A stretch of 39,966 nucleotides of DNA from an uncultured Muribaculaceae bacterium (GTDB taxonomy: Bacteria > Bacteroidota > Bacteroidia > Bacteroidales > Muribaculaceae). The notes under the pieces were generated by a model. It worked only from the letters and a program-made list of their open reading frames with translations, was not told the origin of the DNA and searched no databases. Of this stretch, positions 33,016-39,966 are shown piece by piece. The stretch lies in contig CAMXAZ010000024.1 in assembly GCA_947179295.1 (NCBI GenBank), forward strand, positions 1-39,966, read 5' to 3'. Numbering within the stretch: position 1 is the stretch's first letter; the number at the start of each line of letters is the position of its first letter. The translations under genes and the position numbers were made by a program.

Positions 33016-34938
33016 ATGGAACTGCGTGACACTTCGATGTCCGGCGAGACATTGAACCAGCCCCTGAATGACGGCGCCGCCACTCCGGCAGCCGAATCCG
33101 TGAACATTTCCGAGTCAGTAACAGCCGAATGCCCTGCGGCCGCCCAGGAGGCCGCTCCGGCCGAGGAATGCTCTGTGGCCGAAGTTGCCGCCGCCGAGGC
33201 CGAGGCCCCGGTGTCAGCAGAGGTTCCGGCATCCGAACCGGTCACCAAGGAGAGCCTTGTGGAGGCCCTCAGACTTCTTTCGGAAAAGGAGGCCTCAGAG
33301 ATTGCGGCAGATGAGGTGTCGCGCCTTAAGCAGCAGTTCTATGCCATACGCAACGAGGAGCAGCGCCGCCAGCGCGAGGCTTTTGTGGAGGCCGGCAATC
33401 AGGCGGAGGCTTTCGAGCCACAGGCCGACCCGGCCGAGGAGAGCTTCAAGGCTCTGCTTGCTACTGTCAAAGAGAAAAAGGCCGAGCAGCGCGCGGCCGT
33501 AGAGGCTCTCCAGCAGGAGAACTATAACCGCAAGAAGGCTATCGTTGACAAGATCACCGAAATGGGTGCCGATGTCGACAATGCCAACCGTTTCTTCCAG
33601 CAGGTGCGCGATCTGCAGACAGAGTTCAAGGAGATAGGCGAGGTGCCGGCTCCGCTTTCGGGCGATCTCTGGAAGAGCTATCAGGACGCTGTTGAAAAGT
33701 ATTATGACCAGCTCAAGATCAACAAGGAGCTGCGCGACTATGATTTCAAGAAAAATCTCGGCGAGAAAGAGGCTCTGGTGGCCGAAGCGGAGAAGCTTTG
33801 CGCCGAGGAGGATGTGATAGCGGCTTTCCGCCGCCTGCAGACGCTCCACGACCAGTGGCGCAACATCGGGCCTGTGCCCAAGGATGTGCGCGAGGAGATC
33901 TGGGGCCGCTTCAAGGATCTTTCGGCTGACATCAACAAGCGCTACCAGGCGTTTTTTGAAGAGCGCAAGGCCCGCGAGCGCGAAAACGAGGAGGCCAAGG
34001 AGGCTATCTGCCGGAGAGTGGAGGCTTTCGAGTTTGACAAGCTGTCGACTTTCGCTGCCTGGGACGAGATGACCAAGAAGATCATCGAGGCTCAGGAAGA
34101 CTGGAAGAAGATCGGTTTCGCCTCGCGCAAGTCAAACAATCTGCTCTTTGCCCGTTTCCGCGAGAGCTGCGACAAGTTCTTTGCCGCCAAGGCTGAGTTT
34201 TTCCGCACCATGAAGGATTCGCTGTCAAAGAATCTCGAACGCAAGATTGCTCTGTGTGAGCGCGCCGAGGCTCTGAAAGACAGTACAGAATGGCGCAAGG
34301 CCGCCGATGAGTTCGTGGCCATGCAGAAGGAGTGGAAGACTATCGGCGCTGTGGCCAAGAAGCATTCCGACCAGGTGTGGCACCGCTTCCTTGCTGCCTG
34401 CGACTATTTCTTCGAACAGAAAAAGAAAAATACGTCGGGCACACGCCGCACCGAGCGCGCCAACCTCGAACAGAAAAACGAGATCATCGAGAAGCTCAAG
34501 GCCATCAACCCCGACGAGCTCGGCCGCGAGGCGGCTGTGAAGGCCGTCAAGGATCTGCAGGCCGAATGGCAGAGCGTGGGCCATGTGCCTTTCAGCGAGA
34601 AAGACGCTGTCTATGAGGCTTACCGCGCGGTGGTCAACGGTCTTTATCAGAAACTCGACCTCTCGCAGCGCGGATCGCGCATGGCTTCGTTCGAGAATTC
34701 GATCAAGGAGATCGGCAATGACGAAAACCGTCTCTACCGCGAACGCGAGCGCCTGATGAGGGCCTACGAGCAGCGCAAGGGGGAACTGCAGACCTATGAG
34801 AACAACATGGGCTTCCTCACTGCCAAGTCGAAAAACGCCGGCACGATGCTCCGCGAGATGGAGCGCCGTGTGCAGCGCCTGAAAGATGATCTGGCTGACC
34901 TTGAACAGAAGATCAAGGTCATTGACAGCAAACTGTAA
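33016..34938 (+). CDS. DUF349 repeat protein
   Basis: 640-aa cytosolic, highly charged, helical protein with at least five DUF349 repeats, each recognisable by a W/F-K-x-I-G-x-V core: EFKEIGEVP (about 201), QWRNIGPVP (277), DWKKIGFAS (362), EWKTIGAVA (439) and EWQSVGHVP (517). An Ala/Glu/Pro-rich low-complexity N-terminus (1-95) precedes them, and a coiled-coil tail (about 555-640) follows. The ATG at 33016 (MELRDTSMSGET) is preferred to an upstream alternative codon. DUF349 proteins are conserved in Bacteroidetes; a clear role is not known to me. Confidence 0.9.
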   Translation: MELRDTSMSGETLNQPLNDGAATPAAESVNISESVTAECPAAAQEAAPAEECSVAEVAAAEAEAPVSAEVPASEPVTKESLVEALRLLSEKEASEIAADEVSRLKQQFYAIRNEEQRRQREAFVEAGNQAEAFEPQADPAEESFKALLATVKEKKAEQRAAVEALQQENYNRKKAIVDKITEMGADVDNANRFFQQVRDLQTEFKEIGEVPAPLSGDLWKSYQDAVEKYYDQLKINKELRDYDFKKNLGEKEALVAEAEKLCAEEDVIAAFRRLQTLHDQWRNIGPVPKDVREEIWGRFKDLSADINKRYQAFFEERKARERENEEAKEAICRRVEAFEFDKLSTFAAWDEMTKKIIEAQEDWKKIGFASRKSNNLLFARFRESCDKFFAAKAEFFRTMKDSLSKNLERKIALCERAEALKDSTEWRKAADEFVAMQKEWKTIGAVAKKHSDQVWHRFLAACDYFFEQKKKNTSGTRRTERANLEQKNEIIEKLKAINPDELGREAAVKAVKDLQAEWQSVGHVPFSEKDAVYEAYRAVVNGLYQKLDLSQRGSRMASFENSIKEIGNDENRLYRERERLMRAYEQRKGELQTYENNMGFLTAKSKNAGTMLREMERRVQRLKDDLADLEQKIKVIDSKL

Positions 34939-34954
34939 TCACCACATACCTTTT

Positions 34955-35035
34955 GCAGGGACGCTTTTCGCAATGCCGAGGCGCCGGAGGCCGAATCAGA
35001 GCCGCCGGGGTCGGGGCCGGGGGGAGCGTCCCTGC
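34955..35035. repeat. 11-bp inverted repeat with GC-rich loop
   Basis: GCAGGGACGCT (34955-34965) and AGCGTCCCTGC (35025-35035) are exact inverted copies enclosing 59 GC-rich bases, between the DUF349 and glycosyltransferase genes. It could be a transcription-ending structure or a remnant of a small palindromic mobile repeat. No U-run follows. Confidence 0.55.
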
Positions 35036-35095
35036 GGGGCAAATATCATGAGACCACACTCCGATGGCCTGCCGCCGGCGAGGCCTTGCTAAAGA

Positions 35096-36505
35096 ATGAC
35101 TGGACCGGAACCGAAAATCAACAGGCCGACAGGCCGTTACAACCGTTACTATCGAAAGATACTCATAGCCGTGGACTTCGTTATACTCAACGCGGTCTTT
35201 TTCGGCGTGACGATGATGAATCCTGACGTGGAGGTGCTTCACGGGCGTCTCGTCTGGCTGCTTCTGAATCTGGCCTATGTGCCTGTGGCGCGCTATCAGG
35301 GGCGCATCCACAAGATCAGGGCGCTGCAGATGGACCGCCTGCTGCTGCTGACGCTCCGCGGGGCGCTCTGCCAGGCTCTGCTGTTTATCTTTCTGCTCTA
35401 TCTGATGGGTCAGGAGCCGTTGCCGCTGATGACTTTCGTGGAGCTCTACGGGCTGTTCACGCCGCTGCTGATGCTGTGGTGGGGCAGCGCGCATTATCTG
35501 CTCAAGTCATACCGCAGGAGCGGGCGGAGTTTCAGCCGCATAGTGATAGTGGGGTGTCGCCCGACTGCCGAGAGGCTGCTGACGGAGATGCGCCTCGATC
35601 CGGGTTTCGGCTATCTCTGCCAGGGATTTTTCGATATATACTGTCCGCCTGATTTCCGCTATAAGAATCTGTATGCGGGGAATCTGGCTGATCTGGAGGA
35701 GTTTGTGACGCGCGAGGCTACGGATGAGATTTTCTATACGCTTTCGGGCGAGAACAGTGAGGCGGTGCAGCTGGTTTCGGGTCTGTGCGAGAAGCTGATG
35801 ATCAAGTTTCATTATGTGCCGCAGATCTCGCCTTATCTGACGCGCCGTTTCCGCCTCGATGCCATAGGGCAGATGCCTGTGCTTGAGGTGCGCAACAATC
35901 CGCTTGAGCGGGGGGTGAACCGGTTGATGAAGCGGAGTTTCGACATTGCTTTCTCCGGGCTTTTCCTGCTGTTTTCGCCTTTGATTTTCATTCCGGTTGC
36001 CATTGCGGTGAAGCTGAGTTCGCCGGGTCCGGTGTTTTTCAAGCAGATGCGCACGGGCTACCGCGGGCGTGATTTTCTGTGCTGGAAGTTCCGCACGATG
36101 CATGTCAACAATGATGCGGATACGGTGCAGGCTACCAGAAATGATCCGCGCAAGACTCGCCTTGGGGAGTTTCTGAGGCGCACGAGTATTGATGAGCTTC
36201 CGCAGTTCATCAATGTGTTCATGGGCGATATGTCGGTTGTCGGTCCGCGTCCGCATATGCTGAAGCACACGGAGGATTACCGCCGTCTGATAGACCAGTA
36301 TATGATGCGCCATCTGATCAAGCCGGGCATAACGGGCTGGGCGCAGGTGCGAGGGTTCCGCGGCCAGACCGAGGAGCTGTGGCAGATGGAGAAGAGGGTG
36401 GAGAATGATATCTGGTATATAGAACACTGGACTTTCATGCTTGACATGAAGATAATTGTGCGCACGGTGATCAATGCTCTGCGCGGCGAGGACGGTGCGT
36501 TCTGA
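35096..36505 (+). CDS. Polyprenyl glycosylphosphotransferase (WbaP/WcaJ type)
   Basis: 469-aa membrane enzyme that transfers a sugar phosphate (commonly glucose or galactose 1-phosphate) to undecaprenyl phosphate, starting capsule or exopolysaccharide repeat units. Four N-terminal membrane helices (about 20-145) precede a Rossmann-like region (IVIVGCRPTAERL). The C-terminal catalytic domain has KRSFDIAFSGLFLLF (about 280), a membrane re-entrant helix, SSPGPVFFKQMRTG, CWKFRTM, RTSIDELPQFINV, MSVVGPRPH and KPGITGWAQV. No other polysaccharide gene is visible, so this copy stands alone, which is common for the priming enzyme in this phylum. Confidence 0.93.
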   Translation: MTGPEPKINRPTGRYNRYYRKILIAVDFVILNAVFFGVTMMNPDVEVLHGRLVWLLLNLAYVPVARYQGRIHKIRALQMDRLLLLTLRGALCQALLFIFLLYLMGQEPLPLMTFVELYGLFTPLLMLWWGSAHYLLKSYRRSGRSFSRIVIVGCRPTAERLLTEMRLDPGFGYLCQGFFDIYCPPDFRYKNLYAGNLADLEEFVTREATDEIFYTLSGENSEAVQLVSGLCEKLMIKFHYVPQISPYLTRRFRLDAIGQMPVLEVRNNPLERGVNRLMKRSFDIAFSGLFLLFSPLIFIPVAIAVKLSSPGPVFFKQMRTGYRGRDFLCWKFRTMHVNNDADTVQATRNDPRKTRLGEFLRRTSIDELPQFINVFMGDMSVVGPRPHMLKHTEDYRRLIDQYMMRHLIKPGITGWAQVRGFRGQTEELWQMEKRVENDIWYIEHWTFMLDMKIIVRTVINALRGEDGAF

Positions 36506-36557
36506 CAGGACTGATACACACACATATACATACAGAAGGATTTTTTACAGAGTTCCA

Positions 36558-38702
36558 ATGGACAACAGAGAGGAGATCAGGGATAGGGCCGAGGCCCTGC
36601 TGAGGAGGTTTTACGGTTACAGCAGTTTCCGTCCGCTGCAGCTTGACATTATCAGTTCGGCTGTGGAGGGGCGCGACAGTGTGGTGCTTATGCCTACGGG
36701 CGGCGGCAAGTCGATCTGCTATCAGATTCCGGCTCTGATGTCGGAGGGCGGCATCACGATTGTTGTGTCGCCGCTGATCGCTCTGATGAAGGATCAGGTG
36801 ACGGCTCTGAGGTCAAACGGGATTCCGGCTGCGGCTGTCAATTCGATGCAGACCGATGAGGAGAACCGCCACATTCTGGAGCAGCTTTTCAGCGGGCGCA
36901 TCAAGATTGTGTATATTTCGCCGGAGCGTCTGCTGATGGAGATCGACCGCTGGTCGAGGGATCTGCCTGTGAGCCTGATAGCGATCGATGAGGCTCACTG
37001 CATCTCGCAGTGGGGCCATGATTTCCGTCCGGACTATACGCGGCTGTCGCGGATCAAGGAGCTTTTTCCGCATGTGCCTGTGATGGCGCTGACTGCGACT
37101 GCTGACCGCCTGACGCGCGACGATATCGCCACGCAGCTTGCTCTGAGGAATCCGCAGCTGTTCTTAGGGTCGTTTGACCGGCCGAATATTTCGCTGCGTG
37201 TGAGGAACAATCCGGGCAAGAAGGAGCGGATTCGCTATATCTCGACTCTCATAGAGCGTTACCGCCATGACGCGGGTATTGTCTATTGCATCAGCCGCAA
37301 GGCGGCGGAGTCGATGAACGATGATCTGCGGGCTCTGGGCTACCGTTCGGTGGTCTATCATGCGGGTCTGCCTGTGGCGGAGCGCAATCTGGCGCAGGAG
37401 AAGTTTATCAACGGCGATGTGCAGGTGGTGTGTGCCACGGTGGCTTTCGGTATGGGTATCGACAAGAGCAATATCCGCTGGGTGGTGCACAATAATATGC
37501 CGCGCAACATTGAGAGCTATTATCAGGAGATCGGGCGCGCGGGCCGCGACGGGGTGAAGGCTGAGGCTGTGATGTTTTATTCCTATTCGGATATAATCAC
37601 GCTGCAGTCATTCGTCGACGAGAGCGGTCAGCAGAGCATCAATGCCGAGAAGCTTAAGCGGATGCGTGAGTTTGCGGAGGCTTCGCTGTGCCGGCGCAGG
37701 ATTCTGCTGAGTTATTTCAACGAGACGATGGATCATGACTGCGGCAATTGCGATGTGTGTCTGAATCCGCCGGAGCGGATGGACGGTACTGTGATTGCGC
37801 AGAAGGCTATGAGCGCTATTATCCGGACGGAGGGCCAGGCGGGTTTTTCGATGCTGATCGATATTCTCCGCGGGGCTGCGCGTCAGGATCTGATGCAGCG
37901 GGGTTTTCATCTGATCAAGACTTATGGTGCAGGGCGCGATCTGTCATATGCGGAGTGGAACTGTTATCTTTCGCAGCTGATCCAGTTAGGGCTGGTGGAT
38001 ATCGCTTATAATGAGAGCAATCATCTGAAGGTGACGCAGTATGGCGCTGAGGTGCTGCGGGAGCGGCGCGAGGTGACTCTTGCGCGGTATAAGGAGCCTG
38101 AACGGCGCAAGGGCGGCCGCAGGCGTGTGGCTGCGGAGGAGGAGTTTACGGAGCTGAAGCCTGCGGAGCGTCTGCTTGCGGAGCTGAAGGAGGTGAGGCA
38201 GAAGCTGGCCCGCAAGGAGCAGGTGCCGCCTTACATTGTGCTGTCAGACAAGGTGCTGCTTGAGCTGGTGCGCGTGGAGCCTACGGATATGGAGGCTTTC
38301 TCGAAGGTGGAGGGTGTTGGCGAGAAGAAAACAATCCGCTACTGGAAACCGTTTGTTACTGCGATAAGGAAGTTCAAGGGTGTTGCGGAGCCGCTTGGTG
38401 CGGGGCTTTCGCATGAGGAGACTCTGCTGCTGCTGAACGCGGGCTATGATGTTGGTGAGATTGCGGCGACGAAGGGGATCAAGGAGCGGACGGTCTATGG
38501 CCATATCGCGGGCTTGATCCGCGACGGGAAGCTGTCGGATTTTTCGTCGGTTATTACCCGCGAGCAGTATCTGCGGGTGATGGCTGTGGCTAAGGAGAGT
38601 CCGGAGGAGATGTACACGATTCTTGCTGACGAGATGCCTCCGGGGCTTCCGGGGGTGGCTCTGGCGATCAGTGATTATCTGCTGAGGCAGAAGGATAAGT
38701 GA
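36558..38702 (+). CDS. recQ: ATP-dependent DNA helicase RecQ
   Basis: 714-aa 3'-5' helicase. Motif 0 region FRPLQLDII, motif I TGGGKSICYQIP (about 47-58), DEAH in AIDEAHCISQWGHDFRPDY (about 142-160), motif VI EIGRAGRDG. The RQC zinc site uses Cys in SLCRRRI and the CGNCDVC cluster (about 395-401). A winged helix and HRDC-like region follow, then a C-terminal HTH_40 domain (GYDVGEIAATKGIKERTVYGHI, about 630-651), typical of Bacteroidetes RecQ. The ATG at 36558 (MDNREEIRDR) is preferred to an upstream alternative start inside the previous gene. Confidence 0.96.
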   Translation: MDNREEIRDRAEALLRRFYGYSSFRPLQLDIISSAVEGRDSVVLMPTGGGKSICYQIPALMSEGGITIVVSPLIALMKDQVTALRSNGIPAAAVNSMQTDEENRHILEQLFSGRIKIVYISPERLLMEIDRWSRDLPVSLIAIDEAHCISQWGHDFRPDYTRLSRIKELFPHVPVMALTATADRLTRDDIATQLALRNPQLFLGSFDRPNISLRVRNNPGKKERIRYISTLIERYRHDAGIVYCISRKAAESMNDDLRALGYRSVVYHAGLPVAERNLAQEKFINGDVQVVCATVAFGMGIDKSNIRWVVHNNMPRNIESYYQEIGRAGRDGVKAEAVMFYSYSDIITLQSFVDESGQQSINAEKLKRMREFAEASLCRRRILLSYFNETMDHDCGNCDVCLNPPERMDGTVIAQKAMSAIIRTEGQAGFSMLIDILRGAARQDLMQRGFHLIKTYGAGRDLSYAEWNCYLSQLIQLGLVDIAYNESNHLKVTQYGAEVLRERREVTLARYKEPERRKGGRRRVAAEEEFTELKPAERLLAELKEVRQKLARKEQVPPYIVLSDKVLLELVRVEPTDMEAFSKVEGVGEKKTIRYWKPFVTAIRKFKGVAEPLGAGLSHEETLLLLNAGYDVGEIAATKGIKERTVYGHIAGLIRDGKLSDFSSVITREQYLRVMAVAKESPEEMYTILADEMPPGLPGVALAISDYLLRQKDK

Positions 38703-38730
38703 TTTCTAAATATATAATATATACGTGATT

Positions 38731-39297
38731 ATGGATTGTAAGAGTAATGATGAGTCAATGAAGTGGGAGGTGCTTGAGAGTGAGTATCTCCACCGCCGGC
38801 CGTGGCTTACGGTGAGACGCGATAAGGTGCGTCTGCCTAACGGGACTGTGCATCCGGAGTATTATGTGCTTGAGTATCCTACGTGGGTGAATGTGATTGC
38901 GCTGACTCCGGAGGGTAGGTTTGTGATGGTGAAGCAGTATCGCCACGGGCTTGGTATCGTGGCTACGGAGCTTTGCGCTGGTGTGGCCGAGGAGGGCGAG
39001 GAGCCGCTGGAGGCTGCGCGGCGTGAGCTTATGGAGGAGACGGGTTTCGGTGGCGGCGAGTGGGAGCTGCTGTCGGTGCTTAGTGCGAATCCGGGGAGCC
39101 AGAATAATCTGAGCTATAGTTTTGTGGCCCGCGGTGTGGTGCGGGTTGCGGAGCAGCATCTGGATGAGACGGAGGATGTGAGGGTTGAGATTCTCGATGA
39201 GGAGCAGGTGTGGGAGATGCTTGTGAATGATGATCTTAAGCAGTCGCTTATGGCGGCGCCGCTCTGGAAGTTTTTTGCGCTTAAGGGGCGGGAGTAA
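38731..39297 (+). CDS. Nudix hydrolase, ADP-ribose pyrophosphatase-like
   Basis: 188-aa hydrolase. The Nudix box is complete: G-x5-E-x7-REL-x-EE-x-G spans GVAEEGEEPLE through RRELMEETGF (about 84-106), giving the Mg2+-binding glutamates. The upstream RFVMVKQYRHG and downstream SANPGSQNNLSY segments resemble the ADP-sugar/NDP-sugar branch (NudF-like). The ATG at 38731 is preferred over a GTG at 38725. It starts 28 bases after recQ, with a short TA-rich spacer, and is probably cotranscribed. Substrate unknown. Confidence 0.9.
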   Translation: MDCKSNDESMKWEVLESEYLHRRPWLTVRRDKVRLPNGTVHPEYYVLEYPTWVNVIALTPEGRFVMVKQYRHGLGIVATELCAGVAEEGEEPLEAARRELMEETGFGGGEWELLSVLSANPGSQNNLSYSFVARGVVRVAEQHLDETEDVRVEILDEEQVWEMLVNDDLKQSLMAAPLWKFFALKGRE

Positions 39298-39305
39298 TGT
39301 TAATC

Positions 39306-39422
39306 AGCCTCTTCGAGGCAGGAGATGTTTTGTTTGGTTGACCCCAGGCATCGCTCGGCCCTTCGGGCGCTCGCTTACCCTGGGGTTTCGAAAACATAGC
39401 CTCTTCGAGGCATCGGCTGTGC
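39306..39422. repeat. Second repeat family, copy 1
   Basis: 117-base unit repeated at 39739-39855 with five differences. It starts and ends with the small palindrome GCCTCTTCGAGGC and carries a central stem CCCCAGG/CCTGGGG with an inner CCC-TTC-GGG hairpin. It begins only 8 bases after the Nudix stop. Confidence 0.85.
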
Positions 39423-39426
39423 TGGG

Positions 39427-39543
39427 GCTGTGCGGGGTACGCTGGGTGTCTCTGTCTGAGGGCCGTGCGGGGTACGCTGGGTGTCTCTGTCTGAGTGCCT
39501 TGCGGGGTACACGGGGTGTCTCTGCCTGTGGGCCTTGCGGGGT
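39427..39543. repeat. 35-base tandem repeat, about 3.3 units
   Basis: Units start at 39427, 39462 and 39497, with a partial unit from 39532. Each contains TGCGGGGTAC, then GGGTGTCTCTG. Units 1 and 2 differ at two positions; unit 3 is more diverged. The array runs into element D. Confidence 0.85.
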
Positions 39544-39544
39544 G

Positions 39545-39663
39545 GTAAATCGGTGTCCTTGGTCGGACACCTTTTTAGGGAAATTTTTTACCCCCGACAC
39601 CTTTGCGCTATGCGCTTCGGTGTCGGGGGCTATGAGTAAATCGATGTCCTGACGGACATCCGC
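39545..39663. repeat. Palindromic repeat element D (solitary P arm)
   Basis: Outer hairpin GGTGTCC/GGACACC (within 39545-39571), large hairpin CCCCCGACACC (39591-39601)/GGTGTCGGGGG (39619-39629) with an inner GCGC stem, then TAAATCGATGTCC...GGACATCCGC. The last hairpin has A and T where the other P arms have G and C, so pairing is kept. No inverted partner arm is present before the window ends. A small GC-rich stretch follows to 39738. Confidence 0.8.
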
Positions 39664-39738
39664 GGGGCGGGGTTCGGGAGGGATATTTTGCGGATGTCAG
39701 CCGGACGTGGTTGGTGATTTTACGGGCGGTTTGTTAGT

Positions 39739-39855
39739 CAGCCTCTTCGAGGCAGGAAATGTTTTGTTTGGTTAGCCCCAGGCATCGCTCGACCCTTCGG
39801 GCGCTCGCTTACCCTGGGGTTTCGAAAATATAGCCTCTTCGAGGCATCGGCTGTG
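39739..39855. repeat. Second repeat family, copy 2
   Basis: Repeats 39306-39422, in the same orientation 433 bases further on. Differences from copy 1 are mostly transitions, and the central CCCCAGG/CCTGGGG stem and end palindromes are intact. The remaining 111 bases to the window end are GC-rich and hold loose TGCGGGG-type units, with no gene. Confidence 0.85.
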
Positions 39856-39966
39856 CAGGGGCTTTGTGGGGTGTCGCCATGCGAGGGCTGTGCGCAGGGC
39901 ATCAGCGTGCGGGGCCTTGCGGGGTGTTTGGCGGGCATCGCCGTGCGGGCTGTCAACGGGTGGGGG

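Noticed and set aside
35507-36523. 338-codon minus-strand frame opposite the glycosylphosphotransferase
   Set aside because: Shadow of an unmistakable catalytic domain; Arg/His/Leu-rich without motifs.

Overview
The window looks like a chromosomal segment from a member of the Bacteroidales, most plausibly a gut Muribaculaceae-type organism. The order rests on Bacteroidetes-type promoters (TAnnTTTG at -7, several with TTTG/TTG 19-20 bases upstream), weak Shine-Dalgarno signals, lipoproteins with short signal peptides, and families typical of this phylum: S41 lipoprotein, DUF4294, DUF349, a RecQ ending in HTH_40, and Imm26-like proteins. The family-level guess is inference. No rRNA, tRNA, transposase, integrase, phage gene or CRISPR array was recognised.

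Layout. 1-2.4 kb: S41 lipoprotein, a 54-aa ORF overlapping a GNAT acetyltransferase (toxin-antitoxin-like pair), and a Rieske-like lipoprotein that has lost its ligand histidines. 2.4-7.2 kb: SRPBCC protein and pyrE, a HAD phosphatase, a ZIP metal transporter and an NhaC antiporter. 7.5-7.9 kb: first copy (element A) of a complex palindromic repeat. 8-12 kb: two POT peptide transporters and an AT-rich DUF1648 membrane gene. 12.2-16.3 kb: twin-ATPase ABC protein and a tandem array of three Imm26-like genes. 16.4-21.5 kb: gpmI-sdaA-nadB-DUF4294, a probable operon linking lower glycolysis, serine breakdown and the first step of NAD synthesis. 21.6-23.2 kb: two further palindromic elements (B, B2) bracketing a small secreted-protein gene. 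23.3-25.6 kb: mgtE and rsmA. 25.65-26.5 kb: a chain of hairpins ending in two terminators (candidate non-coding RNA), then the three-armed element C. 26.6-29.6 kb: an unknown ORF running antisense into argC, then argC and gltX. 29.8-32.8 kb: rex, a degenerate FAH-fold protein and a GH43 lipoprotein. 33-39.3 kb: DUF349 protein, polyprenyl glycosylphosphotransferase, recQ and a Nudix hydrolase. 39.3 kb to the end: a dense repeat block.

The most unusual content is the palindromic repeat family (elements A, B, B2, C, D). Each arm carries a small hairpin, a large 11-bp-stem hairpin with an inner GCGC/GCGC stem, and a second small hairpin. Arms come in two subtypes, P and Q, distinguished by paired, compensating substitutions in the stems. 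In the four composite elements a P arm and a Q arm face each other across a variable GC-rich core of roughly 35-base units; element D is a solitary P arm. The compensating changes imply that the folded form matters. I do not recognise this family, and no encoded partner is visible. Other points to follow: the Imm26-like array with 83 identical 5' coding bases in two copies, the structured RNA candidate beside rsmA, and the FAH-fold protein in which all three metal ligands appear replaced.
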